From contig NZ_LT671418.1 in assembly GCF_900130075.1 (NCBI RefSeq), positions 2,728,001 to 2,792,000 on the forward strand: DNA of 64,000 bases, given 5' to 3'. Source of the stretch: Herminiimonas arsenitoxidans (GTDB lineage: Bacteria > Pseudomonadota > Gammaproteobacteria > Burkholderiales > Burkholderiaceae_D). The notes under the pieces were generated by a model that saw nothing but the letters and a program-made list of their open reading frames with translations, was not told the DNA's origin and did no database searches. This document shows positions 27,095 to 37,500 of the stretch, in pieces (within the stretch, counting starts at the first letter, position 1; every line of letters begins with the position of its first letter). The position numbers were made by a program, and so were the translations under genes.

Positions 27095-27466
27095 TTAGGA
27101 TGCAACCAGAATTGCATTTGCCAATTCTGGTGGACGTGCGATCACCGCGCGTTGATGAAAGCGAACGATCGGGCGTTGCAATAATTTTGGATGCGCTGCT
27201 AGTGCGCGCAGCAAGCTTGCATCATCGGCATGCGCTAATTTCAAGCTTGTGAATTCGTCTTCATTGTCGCGCACCATGTCGCGTACGCTAACGGCTTGTT
27301 CTGATTGCAGAATGTGGTGCAGCTCCGTCAATTGAGCCTGCGTCAGCGGCGTTTTTTGATAATCAACGACATCTAAAGTCAGACCGTGTTGTGTCGCAAA
27401 TTGCTGCGCCAGTTCCAATGCGCCGCGCGATTTCGAACAACGTGGATTGTGATAAATGATGAGCAT
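27095..27466 (-). CDS. arsC: ArsC family protein, probable glutaredoxin-dependent arsenate reductase
   Basis: 123 residues with a thioredoxin-like fold. MLIIYHNPRCSKSRGALEL carries the catalytic cysteine (Cys10) in the ArsC context, and two arginines in LLQRPIV and FHQRAVIARPPE match the arsenate-binding residues of ArsC. Relatives such as YffB/Spx lack this full set, so an arsenate reductase is the better call. It is not in an ars operon here, and no efflux pump or ArsR is nearby, so it may act alone or in trans. The start at 27466 is chosen over a longer frame to 27511. Confidence 0.85.
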   Translation of the reverse strand: MLIIYHNPRCSKSRGALELAQQFATQHGLTLDVVDYQKTPLTQAQLTELHHILQSEQAVSVRDMVRDNEDEFTSLKLAHADDASLLRALAAHPKLLQRPIVRFHQRAVIARPPELANAILVAS

Positions 27467-27736
27467 GGTGTTTGAATTCAAAAAGTTAATGGATAAGGCG
27501 ATAGCTTGCATTATCCCGTTTTCAGAGCAATTCAGTGGTCGACATGATGACGAGCTTCGCAGTCTTCCTTGCCTGTGCTGAAAGAGATCTACTTATAATT
27601 CGTGATGTTATGGTTGGGTTTAATGTTAATTTGACTGATGTTCAGCGATTTTTATGTATTTTTCATCAATTCGGATTGAGCGTGGATAATTTGCTGATAC
27701 GCGCTGTCTACTTCTTCTCGATACTAAAGTGATGCC

Positions 27737-28798
27737 ATGTCTGACACCTCTGATAGCAACTTGCCACCTGTTAAGCCTTCATCTTCCGACGCCGCACCAG
27801 ATTCAGCTGCACCAGATCCAGTTTCTCCGCCGGCAACGCCTGCTGCCGAGCCGCAAATAGCACCTCTGCCTCCCGCTTTCAATTTCGCGACCAAGCCGGA
27901 TTTTGGCAAGCACAGTACGCCTGCTTATCAAATGCCGGACGATACGCCGTGGAAGCAAACTTGGCGTATTTTCCAGGCGCGTCTGCAAAGTTTGTCCGAG
28001 CAAGTAGGGCGGCGCCTGACGCAGCGCACACTCAAGATTGGTGTTTCTGCCCGTATTTTTCATCCGGAAAGCGGCGCCAAGGGTTTGCAGGGGAAGACCT
28101 TGCAATACCTTGAAGAGTCTATTGCACAGTGGGTGATGTCGCGTGATGTGCTGGTGTTGATGATCCCGACCGTCAACACGAACGGTCTTTTGCATCCGAG
28201 CAAAATTCGTTTGCGCGATTACGCCAAGCATCTGGATGGCTTGGTGTTGCAAGGCGGTGCTGACGTTGCGCCGCAGACTTACTCCCAAACGGCGACACGG
28301 CCGGAATGGAGCGGCGACAGTTCGCGCGATATGTATGAATTGGAACTGCTGCACGAATTCATTGAAGCGGGTAAGCCGGTGTTAGGCATATGCCGTGGTT
28401 GCCAGTTAATCAATGTTGCCTTTGGCGGTACCTTGTATCAAGACATCGCAACCGATGTGCCGACGGCAATGCCGCACGTTAACGACTTGTACGATAGTCA
28501 TCGCCATGCCATCCAGTTCCCGCCGGGATCTTCGCTGGCGTCTCTTTTCCAAGGGCAGACTGCGCCTTTGGTTAACTCGATACATCATCAAGCCGTGCGT
28601 GATTTAGGGCGCGATCTGATGATCGAGGCGATATCGGCAACTGACAATATTGTCGAAGCGGTGCGCTATACGAAAGCCCGTTTTGTCATGGGTTTGCAAT
28701 GGCATCCGGAATTCCATCGTGCGGGTGGTTCGGAGCTGCTCGATTGCACACCAATACTCGACAATTTCCTCCGCGCGGCACGAGAAACGCGTTTCTAA
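27737..28798 (+). CDS. Class I glutamine amidotransferase-like hydrolase, peptidase C26 (PuuD-like)
   Basis: 353 residues. The first 60 or so are rich in Pro, Ala and Ser, probably disordered. The catalytic domain from about residue 95 is a peptidase C26 (gamma-glutamyl-GABA hydrolase) type: LQGGADVAPQTY, nucleophile elbow GICRGCQLINVAFGG (first Cys of this motif), and catalytic His in LQWHPEFH with a following Glu. It is cytoplasmic, monocistronic and upstream of the tRNA promoter. The family hydrolyses gamma-glutamyl amides, such as in putrescine breakdown, but no other putrescine gene is in the window. Confidence 0.9.
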   Translation: MSDTSDSNLPPVKPSSSDAAPDSAAPDPVSPPATPAAEPQIAPLPPAFNFATKPDFGKHSTPAYQMPDDTPWKQTWRIFQARLQSLSEQVGRRLTQRTLKIGVSARIFHPESGAKGLQGKTLQYLEESIAQWVMSRDVLVLMIPTVNTNGLLHPSKIRLRDYAKHLDGLVLQGGADVAPQTYSQTATRPEWSGDSSRDMYELELLHEFIEAGKPVLGICRGCQLINVAFGGTLYQDIATDVPTAMPHVNDLYDSHRHAIQFPPGSSLASLFQGQTAPLVNSIHHQAVRDLGRDLMIEAISATDNIVEAVRYTKARFVMGLQWHPEFHRAGGSELLDCTPILDNFLRAARETRF

Positions 28799-28873
28799 TC
28801 CCCGTTTTGTCGATTCGGCATGAAAAAAGAACGAATAATTTGAAAAAATTAGTCGAAGAATCGTTGCAAGTTG

Positions 28874-28902
28874 TTGACAAGGTGGGTCGACTCCCCTATA
28901 GT
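28874..28902 (+). promoter_or_regulatory. Sigma-70 promoter of the tRNA-tuf-secE operon
   Basis: TTGACA (28874-28879), 17-base spacer, TATAGT (28897-28902), followed 14 bases later by tRNA-Tyr. Strong match, as expected for stable-RNA genes. The sequence after the -10 box is GC-rich (TTGGGG). Confidence 0.9.
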
Positions 28903-28916
28903 TTGGGGTTCCCCGC

Positions 28917-29002
28917 GGAGGGGTGGCCGAGTGGTTAATGGCAGCAGACTGTAAATCTGCCTTCTTACGAATACGCTGGTTCGAATCCAGCCCCCTCCAC
29001 CA
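28917..29002 (+). tRNA. tRNA-Tyr (GTA)
   Basis: 86 bases including encoded CCA. The acceptor stem GGAGGGG pairs with CCCCTCC. Anticodon GTA at 28951-28953. Long variable arm as in class II tRNAs, T-loop TTCGAAT. First of four tRNA genes in the operon. Confidence 0.97.
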
Positions 29003-29055
29003 AGTTTTTAGCAGCAAAAAGAACAAAAGAAGTGAGTTGTGTAGTGGTGGCCCTC

Positions 29056-29129
29056 GCGGGTGTAGCTCAATGGTAGAGCTGAAGCCTTCCAAGCTTATGA
29101 CGAGGGTTCGATTCCCTTCACCCGCTCCA
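29056..29129 (+). tRNA. tRNA-Gly (TCC)
   Basis: 74 bases with encoded CCA. Acceptor GCGGGTG with CACCCGC, anticodon TCC at 29088-29090, T-loop TTCGATT. Second in the tRNA-tuf cluster. Confidence 0.97.
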
Positions 29130-29179
29130 GTTTTTAAAGGTTGGACGTGCCGCAGTGGTTGGTATCGGACGGCTAGTTT

Positions 29180-29254
<75 letters not shown>

Positions 29255-29336
29255 AAGAATTCAGTTGTTCATTTTTATCGGTAAGTCGGTCGGGCGTTTG
29301 CCTGAACATTCTCATCAAAATTGTTAGGAGTCTAAG

Positions 29337-30527
29337 ATGGCAAAAGGCAAATTCGAGCGGACCAAGCCGCACGTGAATGTGGGCACAATTGGTCACGTCG
29401 ATCATGGTAAAACCACATTGACGGCAGCGATTGCGACCGTGTTGTCGAAGAAATTTGGCGGCGAAGCTAAAGCGTACGATCAAATTGACGCAGCGCCAGA
29501 AGAAAAAGCGCGCGGCATCACGATCAACACCGCACACGTCGAATACGAAACAGCAAACCGTCACTACGCCCACGTTGACTGCCCAGGCCATGCTGATTAT
29601 GTTAAAAACATGATTACTGGTGCTGCACAGATGGACGGCGCGATCCTGGTTTGCTCCGCAGCAGACGGTCCTATGCCACAAACTCGCGAACACATCCTGT
29701 TGTCGCGTCAAGTTGGTGTTCCATACATCATCGTCTTCTTGAACAAAGCAGACATGGTCGATGACGCAGAATTGCTGGAATTGGTCGAAATGGAAGTGCG
29801 TGAGCTCCTCTCCAAATACGAATTCCCAGGCGACGACTTGCCTATCATCAAAGGTTCCGCTAAGTTGGCACTCGAAGGCGACACAGGTCCATTGGGCGAA
29901 CAAGCAATCCTGGCGCTCGCAGAAGCCCTCGACAGCTACATCCCAACACCAGAACGCGCAGTTGACGGCGCATTCCTGTTGCCAGTAGAAGACGTATTCT
30001 CGATCTCCGGTCGCGGTACCGTTGTTACCGGTCGTATCGAACGCGGTATCGTCAAAGTTGGCGAAGCCCTCGAAATCGTTGGTATCCGTGACACCCAAGT
30101 CACCACCTGTACTGGTGTTGAAATGTTCCGCAAATTGCTCGACCAAGGTCAAGCAGGCGACAACGTCGGCGTATTGCTGCGTGGTACCAAGCGTGAAGAC
30201 GTGGAACGTGGTCAAGTTCTGGCAAAGCCAGGTTCGATCAAGCCACACAAACATTTCACAGGCGAAATCTACGTACTGTCGAAAGACGAAGGCGGCCGTC
30301 ACACACCATTCTTCAACAACTACCGTCCACAGTTCTACTTCCGTACAACGGACGTAACTGGTTCGATCGAGTTGCCGAAGGATAAAGAAATGGTTATGCC
30401 AGGCGACAACGTGTCGATCACAGTAATGTTGATCAACCCGATCGCGATGGAAGAAGGTCTGCGTTTCGCTATCCGTGAAGGCGGTCGTACCGTCGGCGCT
30501 GGTGTCGTCGCTAAAATTATTGAGTAA
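29337..30527 (+). CDS. tuf: Elongation factor Tu (copy 1, tRNA-linked)
   Basis: 396-residue GTPase that brings aminoacyl-tRNA to the ribosome. P-loop GHVDHGKTT (residues 19-27), switch [15 protein letters not shown] specificity motif, C-terminal barrels complete. It belongs to the tRNA-Tyr/Gly/Thr-tuf-tRNA-Trp-secE operon (tufB position). The reading frame and the first few bases after the stop appear identical at the DNA level to the str-operon copy at 50600-51790, whereas upstream leaders differ. Codons are strongly biased, as expected for a highly expressed gene. Confidence 0.99.
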   Translation: MAKGKFERTKPHVNVGTIGHVDHGKTTLTAAIATVLSKKFGGEAKAYDQIDAAPEEKARGITINTAHVEYETANRHYAHVDCPGHADYVKNMITGAAQMDGAILVCSAADGPMPQTREHILLSRQVGVPYIIVFLNKADMVDDAELLELVEMEVRELLSKYEFPGDDLPIIKGSAKLALEGDTGPLGEQAILALAEALDSYIPTPERAVDGAFLLPVEDVFSISGRGTVVTGRIERGIVKVGEALEIVGIRDTQVTTCTGVEMFRKLLDQGQAGDNVGVLLRGTKREDVERGQVLAKPGSIKPHKHFTGEIYVLSKDEGGRHTPFFNNYRPQFYFRTTDVTGSIELPKDKEMVMPGDNVSITVMLINPIAMEEGLRFAIREGGRTVGAGVVAKIIE

Positions 30528-30600
30528 TAAATGAATGCTGCGGCGATCTCGATGTTGAGATCGCCGTTAGTGGTTCAAGTAGTGGTAGTGTAAAAACCGT

Positions 30601-30676
30601 AGGGGCGTAGCTCAATTGGCAGAGTGTCGGTCTCCAAAACCGAAGGTTGGGGGTTCGAGGCCCTCCGCCCCTGCCA
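30601..30676 (+). tRNA. tRNA-Trp (CCA)
   Basis: 76 bases with encoded CCA end. Acceptor AGGGGCG pairs with CGCCCCT, anticodon CCA at 30634-30636, T-loop TTCGAGG. Lies between tuf and secE, the usual beta/gamma order. Confidence 0.97.
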
Positions 30677-30711
30677 CCGATTCTGGTGCAGGGCATCGAA
30701 AGTAAAGTGTA

Positions 30712-31095
30712 ATGGCTAATCAACCCGTAGAAACTGTTGGCGCGTCAGGCGATAAGATCAAGATCGTTTTGGCGATTCTTGCCGCAATCGCGGGCGTAGT
30801 CGGATTCTATTTTTTGTCGGATAAAGCAACGGCAGTTCGTGTTGCAGCATTGGTTGGTGGTTTGCTTGTGGCAATTGCGATTGCATGGACATCTGCATCG
30901 GGTCGCGACTTCCTCAATTTTTCAAAAGAAGCAGTTCGCGAGACCAAAAAAGTAGTTTGGCCAACACGTAAAGAAGCATTGCAGATGACCGCAATTGTTT
31001 TTGGTTTCGTTTTGGTCATGGCGCTTTTCCTGTGGGGTACGGATAAGTTACTCGAAGTTGTGCTGTACGACCTGATTTTGGGCTGGAAAAGATAA
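30712..31095 (+). CDS. secE: Preprotein translocase subunit SecE
   Basis: 127-residue inner-membrane protein that clamps SecY in the translocon. Three hydrophobic segments are visible (about 17-37, 43-60, 95-115), like the long enterobacterial form rather than the minimal one-helix form. The conserved cytoplasmic amphipathic region is [20 protein letters not shown]. The stop overlaps the nusG start (TAATG). Confidence 0.96.
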   Translation: MANQPVETVGASGDKIKIVLAILAAIAGVVGFYFLSDKATAVRVAALVGGLLVAIAIAWTSASGRDFLNFSKEAVRETKKVVWPTRKEALQMTAIVFGFVLVMALFLWGTDKLLEVVLYDLILGWKR

Positions 31096-31697
31096 TGAGC
31101 GACAATATTCAGGATGATGCGCAAGACGGTGCGCCAAGTGCCGCCGCTGCAGCAGCTTCCACTAGTAAGAAACGTTGGTATGTCGTGCACGCCTATTCCG
31201 GTATGGAAAAGAGCGTGCAACGTGCGTTAATAGAGCGTGCAACGCGCGCCGGCATGGAAGACAAGTTTGGGCAAATTCTGGTGCCTACCGAAGAAGTGAT
31301 CGAAGTAAAAAACGGTCAAAAATCGGTTAGCGAACGCCGCTTTTTCCCAGGCTATGTTCTCGTCGAAATGGAAATGACCGACGAAACATGGCATCTGGTC
31401 AAGAATACGAACAAAGTAACCGGCTTCATCGGTGGCAAGTCCAACAAGCCTACCCCGATTCCGCCGCACGAAGTCGACAAGATCATGCAGCAAATGCAGG
31501 ATGGCGTCGAAAAGCCACGTCCAAAAGTGTTGTACGAAGTGGGCGAGCTGGTGCGTATCAAGGATGGTCCGTTCACCGATTTCAACGGCAATGTTGAAGA
31601 AGTCAATTACGAGAAATCCAAGGTTCGCGTATCGGTAACGATCTTCGGTCGTGCTACACCGGTAGAGCTGGAATTCGGTCAAGTCGAAAAAGTTTGA
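31095..31697 (+). CDS. nusG: Transcription antitermination factor NusG
   Basis: 200 residues: an N-terminal NGN domain ([20 protein letters not shown] onward, then [12 protein letters not shown]) and a C-terminal KOW domain ([16 protein letters not shown]). The first 25 residues are a polar Ala/Asp-rich extension. It associates with RNA polymerase and couples it to Rho or the ribosome. It is translationally coupled to secE. The next gene is 140 bases downstream. Confidence 0.98.
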   Translation: MSDNIQDDAQDGAPSAAAAAASTSKKRWYVVHAYSGMEKSVQRALIERATRAGMEDKFGQILVPTEEVIEVKNGQKSVSERRFFPGYVLVEMEMTDETWHLVKNTNKVTGFIGGKSNKPTPIPPHEVDKIMQQMQDGVEKPRPKVLYEVGELVRIKDGPFTDFNGNVEEVNYEKSKVRVSVTIFGRATPVELEFGQVEKV

Positions 31698-31837
31698 TTC
31701 TGTAAAGCATTAACGCACTCCGTAGCGTCTGACGCGTCAAGTTTCAGGAATTCGGAAGCAGTAAAAAAGAGGAGCCACAGTAATAAGCCGCAAGGCAAGT
31801 GAACAGGCGCTACCACTCAATCAATGTAGGAGCCATC

Positions 31838-32269
31838 ATGGCAAAGAAAATCATTGGTTTTATCAAGCTGCAAGTTCCAGCTGGTAAAGCAAACCCATCC
31901 CCACCAATCGGACCTGCTTTGGGTCAACGTGGTCTGAATATCATGGAATTCTGCAAAGCGTTTAACGCGCAGACTCAAGGTGTTGAGCCAGGTATGCCAA
32001 TTCCGGTTGTGATCACCGCGTTTGCGGACAAGTCTTTCACTTTCGTGATGAAGACTCCTCCAGCAACGTACCTGATCAAAAAAGCAGCAAACCTGACCAA
32101 AGGTTCGGCTAAGCCACATACCGACAAAGTCGGCAAGATCACACGTGCACAAGCTGAAGAAATCGCTACAACTAAACGGCCGGATTTGACGGCTGCCGAC
32201 ATGGATGCAGCTGTGCGTACTATCGCCGGTTCCGCACGTTCCATGGGCATCACGGTGGAGGGTCTGTAA
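31838..32269 (+). CDS. rplK: 50S ribosomal protein L11
   Basis: 143 residues, the standard length. It begins [20 protein letters not shown] with the [11 protein letters not shown] signature, and forms the GTPase-associated centre with 23S rRNA. The start at 31838 follows GTAGGAG. The 140-base leader upstream is where L1 represses this operon in other proteobacteria. I see no clear L1-type structure by eye. The stop overlaps rplA. Confidence 0.98.
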   Translation: MAKKIIGFIKLQVPAGKANPSPPIGPALGQRGLNIMEFCKAFNAQTQGVEPGMPIPVVITAFADKSFTFVMKTPPATYLIKKAANLTKGSAKPHTDKVGKITRAQAEEIATTKRPDLTAADMDAAVRTIAGSARSMGITVEGL

Positions 32270-32964
32270 TGGCTAAGTTATCGAAACGCGTTAAAGCATT
32301 TAAAGCAAAAGTTGATCGTACCAAAGCGTACCCATTCGACAATGCACTTGCTTTGATCAAAGAATGCGCATCCGCTAAATTCAACGAATCGATCGACGTA
32401 TCGGTTCAATTGGGTGTTGATGCTAAGAAATCTGACCAAGTTGTTCGTGGTTCCGTAGTTTTGCCAGCTGGTACCGGTAAATCGGTCCGCGTTGCAGTAT
32501 TTGCAACTGGCGAAAAAGCAGAACAAGCGAAAGCAGCTGGTGCTGATATCGTTGGTATGGAAGATCTGGCTGAGCAAATCAAAGCCGGCAACATGCCTTT
32601 CGACATCGTCATCGCATCGCCAGATACCATGCGTATCGTTGGTACCTTGGGTCAAATCCTCGGCCCACGCGGCATGATGCCTAACCCTAAAGTTGGCACA
32701 GTTACACCTGACGTCGCTACTGCAGTTAAAAATGCAAAAGCTGGTCAAGTGCAATACCGTACCGACAAGGCTGGCATTATCCACGCAACTATCGGTCGTA
32801 AATCATTTACCGACGAAGCACTCAAATCCAACTTGTTGGCTTTGATTGATGCGTTGACCAAAGCTAAGCCAGCGACCAGCAAAGGTGTTTACCTGCGTAA
32901 AGTTTCGCTGTCGTCAACGATGGGCGCTGGTGTACGCGTCGATCAAACGACTCTGGCTGCTTAA
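32269..32964 (+). CDS. rplA: 50S ribosomal protein L1
   Basis: 231 residues, full length. Family features: [29 protein letters not shown] and [14 protein letters not shown]. It binds 23S rRNA at the stalk and, in relatives, represses the rplKA mRNA. It starts on the last base of rplK (TAATG), so translation is coupled. Confidence 0.98.
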   Translation: MAKLSKRVKAFKAKVDRTKAYPFDNALALIKECASAKFNESIDVSVQLGVDAKKSDQVVRGSVVLPAGTGKSVRVAVFATGEKAEQAKAAGADIVGMEDLAEQIKAGNMPFDIVIASPDTMRIVGTLGQILGPRGMMPNPKVGTVTPDVATAVKNAKAGQVQYRTDKAGIIHATIGRKSFTDEALKSNLLALIDALTKAKPATSKGVYLRKVSLSSTMGAGVRVDQTTLAA

Positions 32965-33278
32965 GTTATTGAATTAAGTCCCATTGCCAATTTGGCGATG
33001 GGCGCATCTTTGGGCTGGACCTGATTCGGCAGTATTGAAGCAGGTTCAGGCAATCAAAGACCGTTGGGCGGCGTGCATGTAAGTTGTGTGCAAAGTTAAA
33101 TGTGGAATCGGCAACGATCTCATACCCAACGCAGATGGTGAACCCGAACAAGTTTTGTAGTCTCTCGCTGGCTTGCCAGTACTGAACTCCTAACTTCGGA
33201 CGCCGTGTTCGAACCGATGTGAGGCAAGCAATCAATGACGATTGTGTAAGCGCTGAACATCATTTTTGGAGGTTGATC
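32965..33278 (+). promoter_or_regulatory. rplJ leader region (candidate L10 autoregulatory leader)
   Basis: A 314-base non-coding stretch between rplA and rplJ. A near-perfect hairpin lies just after rplA (32980-32989 with 32993-33002, one G-T pair) without a T tract. The rest has no credible frame. In other proteobacteria L10 with L7/L12 represses translation by binding this leader; the position fits, but I could not confirm the binding fold by eye. Internal promoters are plausible but not clear. Confidence 0.5.
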
Positions 33279-33827
33279 TTGAGTCTCAATCTGAATGACA
33301 AAAAGGCCGTAGTCGCCGAAATCTCTGCCAAAGTTGCATCGGCACAGACCATCGTCGTGGCCGAATACCGTGGCATCCAGGTTGGTCACTTGACACAACT
33401 GCGCGCCAAAGCGCGGGACCAAGGTGTGTACTTGCGCGTATTGAAAAATACGCTGGCACGTCGCGCTGTTGAAGGTACCGCATTTGCCGACCTCGCTTCA
33501 GCAATGACCGGTCCGTTGATCTATTCGATCTCGGATGATGCCGTTGCAGCAGCAAAAGTCATCAATGACTTTGCTAAAACCAACGACAAATTGGTTGTTA
33601 AAGCAGGTAACTACGCAGGCAAGTCGCTTGATAAAGCGGCTGTTGCAGCGTTGGCAAATATTCCTAGCCGTGAAGTCCTGCTGGCCCAAGTCTTGGGCAT
33701 GATGCTGGTTCCGGTTGCGAGCTTTACGCGTGGTCTGGCTGCTCTTGCTGCACAAAAAGCTGAGGGCCAAGCGCCTGCAGCTGCAGCAGAACCAGCTGCC
33801 GAAGCGACCGAAGCAGCAGCGGAATAA
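33279..33827 (+). CDS. rplJ: 50S ribosomal protein L10
   Basis: 182 residues from a TTG start at 33279. GGAGG lies at 33267-33272 at normal distance, and the protein then starts [16 protein letters not shown], which matches the family. Upstream extension to 33219 lacks homology. Features: [17 protein letters not shown] and [14 protein letters not shown]. The Ala/Glu-rich tail anchors L7/L12 dimers. The non-AUG start may help keep L10 output matched to L7/L12. Confidence 0.95.
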   Translation: MSLNLNDKKAVVAEISAKVASAQTIVVAEYRGIQVGHLTQLRAKARDQGVYLRVLKNTLARRAVEGTAFADLASAMTGPLIYSISDDAVAAAKVINDFAKTNDKLVVKAGNYAGKSLDKAAVAALANIPSREVLLAQVLGMMLVPVASFTRGLAALAAQKAEGQAPAAAAEPAAEATEAAAE

Positions 33828-33923
33828 TAGGTTGCCGCAGAGATGCGGCCCTGCGCTCTTGTTTCGACGCTTCGCGTCAGTACCAATCAGATGTAATTAT
33901 TGAAAAAAATTTAGGAGTTTCAA

Positions 33924-34298
33924 ATGGCAATTAGCAAAGACGACATCCTGGAAGCCGTAGGCAACCTGACAGTTTTGGAATTGAATGACTTGGTTAAAGC
34001 ATTCGAAGAAAAATTCGGCGTATCCGCTGCTGCAATGGCTGCTCCAGCAGCTGGCGGCGCAGCTGGTGGCGCTGCAGCTGAAGAGCAAACCGAATTCACA
34101 GTTATCCTGGCTGATTTCGGCGCGAACAAAGTTGGCGTAATTAAAGCAGTTCGTGAAATCACCGGTCTGGGCTTGAAAGAAGCTAAAGATCTGGTTGATG
34201 GCGCACCGAAACCTTTGAAAGAAGGCGTTTCGAAAGCGGATGCAGAAGCAGCGAAGAAAAAACTGGAAGAAGCTGGCGCAAAAGCAGAAATCAAGTAA
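33924..34298 (+). CDS. rplL: 50S ribosomal protein L7/L12
   Basis: 124 residues. An N-terminal dimerisation helix pair ([20 protein letters not shown]) is joined by an Ala/Gly hinge (about residues 38-52) to a C-terminal domain that recruits translation factors ([20 protein letters not shown]). A strong TTAGGAG site precedes it. It is followed by 262 bases before rpoB, the region where attenuation separates the ribosomal and polymerase genes in E. coli. Confidence 0.98.
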   Translation: MAISKDDILEAVGNLTVLELNDLVKAFEEKFGVSAAAMAAPAAGGAAGGAAAEEQTEFTVILADFGANKVGVIKAVREITGLGLKEAKDLVDGAPKPLKEGVSKADAEAAKKKLEEAGAKAEIK

Positions 34299-34341
34299 TT
34301 TCGATTTGCCCGCGCTACTTTACAGCGCTCGAGTCAAAGCA

Positions 34342-34366
34342 CGAAACCTCCCGAAAGGGCGGTTCG
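34342..34366 (+). promoter_or_regulatory. Hairpin in the rplL-rpoB spacer, possible attenuator or processing site
   Basis: CGAAACCTCCC, GAAA loop, GGGCGGTTCG: a stem with one bulged A and one mismatch and a GNRA tetraloop, followed by T-rich sequence. Its place matches the attenuator/RNase III region of E. coli. Function here is inferred. Confidence 0.4.
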
Positions 34367-34560
34367 GCTTTGGCTCCTTTGTCGTTCTTGATTTTATGTA
34401 GCTAAAGGCAGGCTTGGTTGACTTCATGTAATCTTGTCAGCATTTGGTTGTTAAAGGGCAGAGACTTGAGGTTTCAATGTTTCGAATTGTGTTGTTGCAA
34501 TTCGGCAATGCAGCCTGAATCCTGAATTCTCTATCCTTCCCTGTCACTCACGGAGTGTCC

Positions 34561-37500
34561 ATGCACTACTCATTTACTGAGAAAAAGCGCATTCGCAAAT
34601 CATTCGCGAAACGCGCTAACGTTCACAACGTTCCGTTCCTGCTGGCGACCCAGCTCGAGTCTTACCACGGCTTTTTGCAAGAAGACAGAATACCGTCCCA
34701 ACGCAAAAACGAAGGCTTGCAATCTGCCTTTACGTCGATTTTTCCTATCGTTTCGCACAATGGTTTTGCGCGCCTCGAATTCTTGTCATATGTGCTCGGC
34801 GATCCGCCGTTCAACATTAAAGAATGCCAACAACGTGGATTGACCTACGCGTCACCTCTGCGTGCCAAAGTTCGTCTGGTGATCCTGGATAAGGAATCGC
34901 CAACCAAGCCTGTCGTTAAAGAAATGAAAGAACAAGAAGTCTACATGGGCGAATTGCCTTTGATGACCTCGACCGGTTCCTTCGTGATTAACGGTACAGA
35001 GCGCGTTATCGTGTCGCAGTTGCATCGTTCGCCAGGCGTGTTCTTTGAACATGATCGCGGCAAGACGCACTCGTCCGGTAAATTGCTGTTCTCCGCACGT
35101 ATCATTCCTTACCGCGGTTCATGGCTGGACTACGAATTCGATCCGAAAGACATCCTGTTCTTCCGCGTCGATCGTCGCCGCAAGATGCCTGTCACGATCC
35201 TGTTGAAGGCTATCGGCATGACGCCGGAACAAATCCTCGAAAACTTCTTCGTTTTCGATGATTTCGCATTGCATTCGGATGGTGCCGAGATGGCATTCGT
35301 TCCAGAACGCCTGCGCGGTGAAGTCGCTCGTTTCGACATCACTGACAAAACCGGTAAAGTACTGGTCGCAAAAGACAAGCGTATTAACAGCAAGCACGTC
35401 CGCGACGTAGAAGCTGCTGGTATCAAGCATATTTCGGTTCCGGAAGACTATCTGCTGGGCCGTATTCTGGCGAAAAACATCGTTGATAAAGAAACTGGCG
35501 AAGTCATTGCCAGCGCCAACGATGAATTGACAGAAGACCTGTTGGCGCGTCTGCGCGAAGGTAAAGTCACTCATATCCAAACGTTGTACACCAACGATCT
35601 GGATCAAGGCGGCTACATCTCGCAAACGCTGCGTATGGACGACACCAACGATCAGATGGCTGCAAAAGTCGCTATCTATCGCATGATGCGTCCAGGCGAA
35701 CCGCCAACCGAAGATTCAGTTGAAGCATTGTTCAACGGCTTGTTCTACAACGCAGATCGTTACGATTTGTCGGCTGTCGGCCGTATGAAATTCAATCGTC
35801 GTATCGGTCGTGATGAATTGACCGGCACCATGACACTGTCGAACGAAGACGTGTTGGCAGTGATCAAGATTCTGGTTGAGTTGCGCAATGGTCGCGGCGA
35901 AGTCGATGATATCGATCACTTGGGTAACCGTCGCGTACGTTGCGTCGGCGAATTGGCTGAGAACCAATTCCGTGCTGGTCTGGTTCGTGTTGAGCGCGCT
36001 GTTAAAGAGCGTCTCGGCCAAGCTGAAGCCGACAACCTGATGCCGCATGATCTGATCAACTCCAAGCCAATTTCGGCTGCGATCCGTGAATTCTTCGGTT
36101 CGTCGCAGTTGTCACAGTTTATGGATCAAACCAATCCATTGTCGGAAATCACGCACAAACGTCGTATTTCTGCACTTGGACCTGGCGGTTTGACACGTGA
36201 ACGTGCCGGCTTTGAAGTTCGTGACGTACATCCGACTCACTACGGTCGTGTGTGCCCAATCGAAACACCGGAAGGTCCGAACATTGGTTTGATCAACTCG
36301 CTGGCTATGTATGCTCGCTTGAACGAATACGGTTTCCTCGAAACCCCATATCGTAAAGTTGAAGGCAGCAAAGTCACGACTCAGATCGACTATTTGTCCG
36401 CAATTGAAGAAGGTCGTTACATCATCGCTCAGGCGAATGCGACGATCGACAAAGCTGGTATGTTGTCCGATGAACTGGTTTCCGCACGTGAAGCTGGTGA
36501 AACGATTCTGGTATCGCCAGAACGTGTCCAGTACATGGACGTAGCGACAGGTCAAGTTGTGTCGGTTGCTGCTTCGTTGATTCCGTTCCTCGAACACGAT
36601 GATGCGAACCGCGCATTGATGGGTGCCAACATGCAACGTCAGGCTGTTCCTTGCCTGCGTCCAGAAAAAGCATTGGTTGGTACCGGTATCGAACGCACAG
36701 TTGCAGTCGATTCGGGTACGACCGTTCAAGCATTGCGTGGCGGTATCGTTGATTACATCGATGCAGGCCGCGTCGTGATTCGCGTCAATGACGACGAAGC
36801 ACAAGCTGGTGAAGTCGGTGTTGATATCTACAACCTGATCAAGTACACCCGTTCGAACCAAAACACGAACATCAATCAACGTCCTATCGTGCAAGTTGGC
36901 GATCGCGTTGCTAAACATGACGTTATCGCCGACGGCGCATCGACTGACTTGGGCGAACTCGCTCTGGGTCAAAACATGCTGATCGCGTTTATGCCATGGA
37001 ACGGTTACAACTTCGAAGATTCGATTCTGATCTCTGAAAAAGTTGTGGCTGATGACCGTTACACCTCGATTCACATCGAAGAGTTGTCGGTTGTTGCACG
37101 TGATACCAAGTTGGGTGCCGAAGAAATCACACGTGATATCTCGAACCTGGCTGAAAACCAACTGGCGCGTCTGGATGAATCCGGTATCGTCTACATCGGT
37201 GCAGAAGTGACCGCTGGCGACACACTGGTCGGTAAAGTAACGCCTAAAGGCGAAACACAACTGACCCCGGAAGAAAAACTGCTGCGCGCGATTTTCGGCG
37301 AAAAAGCATCTGACGTAAAAGATACATCGTTGCGCGTACCGTCCGGCATGGTCGGCACCGTGATTGACGTGCAAGTGTTTACGCGTGAAGGTATTCCACG
37401 CGACAAACGTGCACAACAGATTATCGATGACGAACTGCAACGCTATCGTTTGGATTTGAATGATCAGTTGCGTATCGTTGAAGGCGATGCATTCCAGCGT

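Noticed and set aside
27535..27732. 65-codon GTG-started frame before the C26 hydrolase gene
   Set aside because: No ribosome-binding site, no recognisable motif, AT-rich region; probably chance. I see no gene in 27467-27736.
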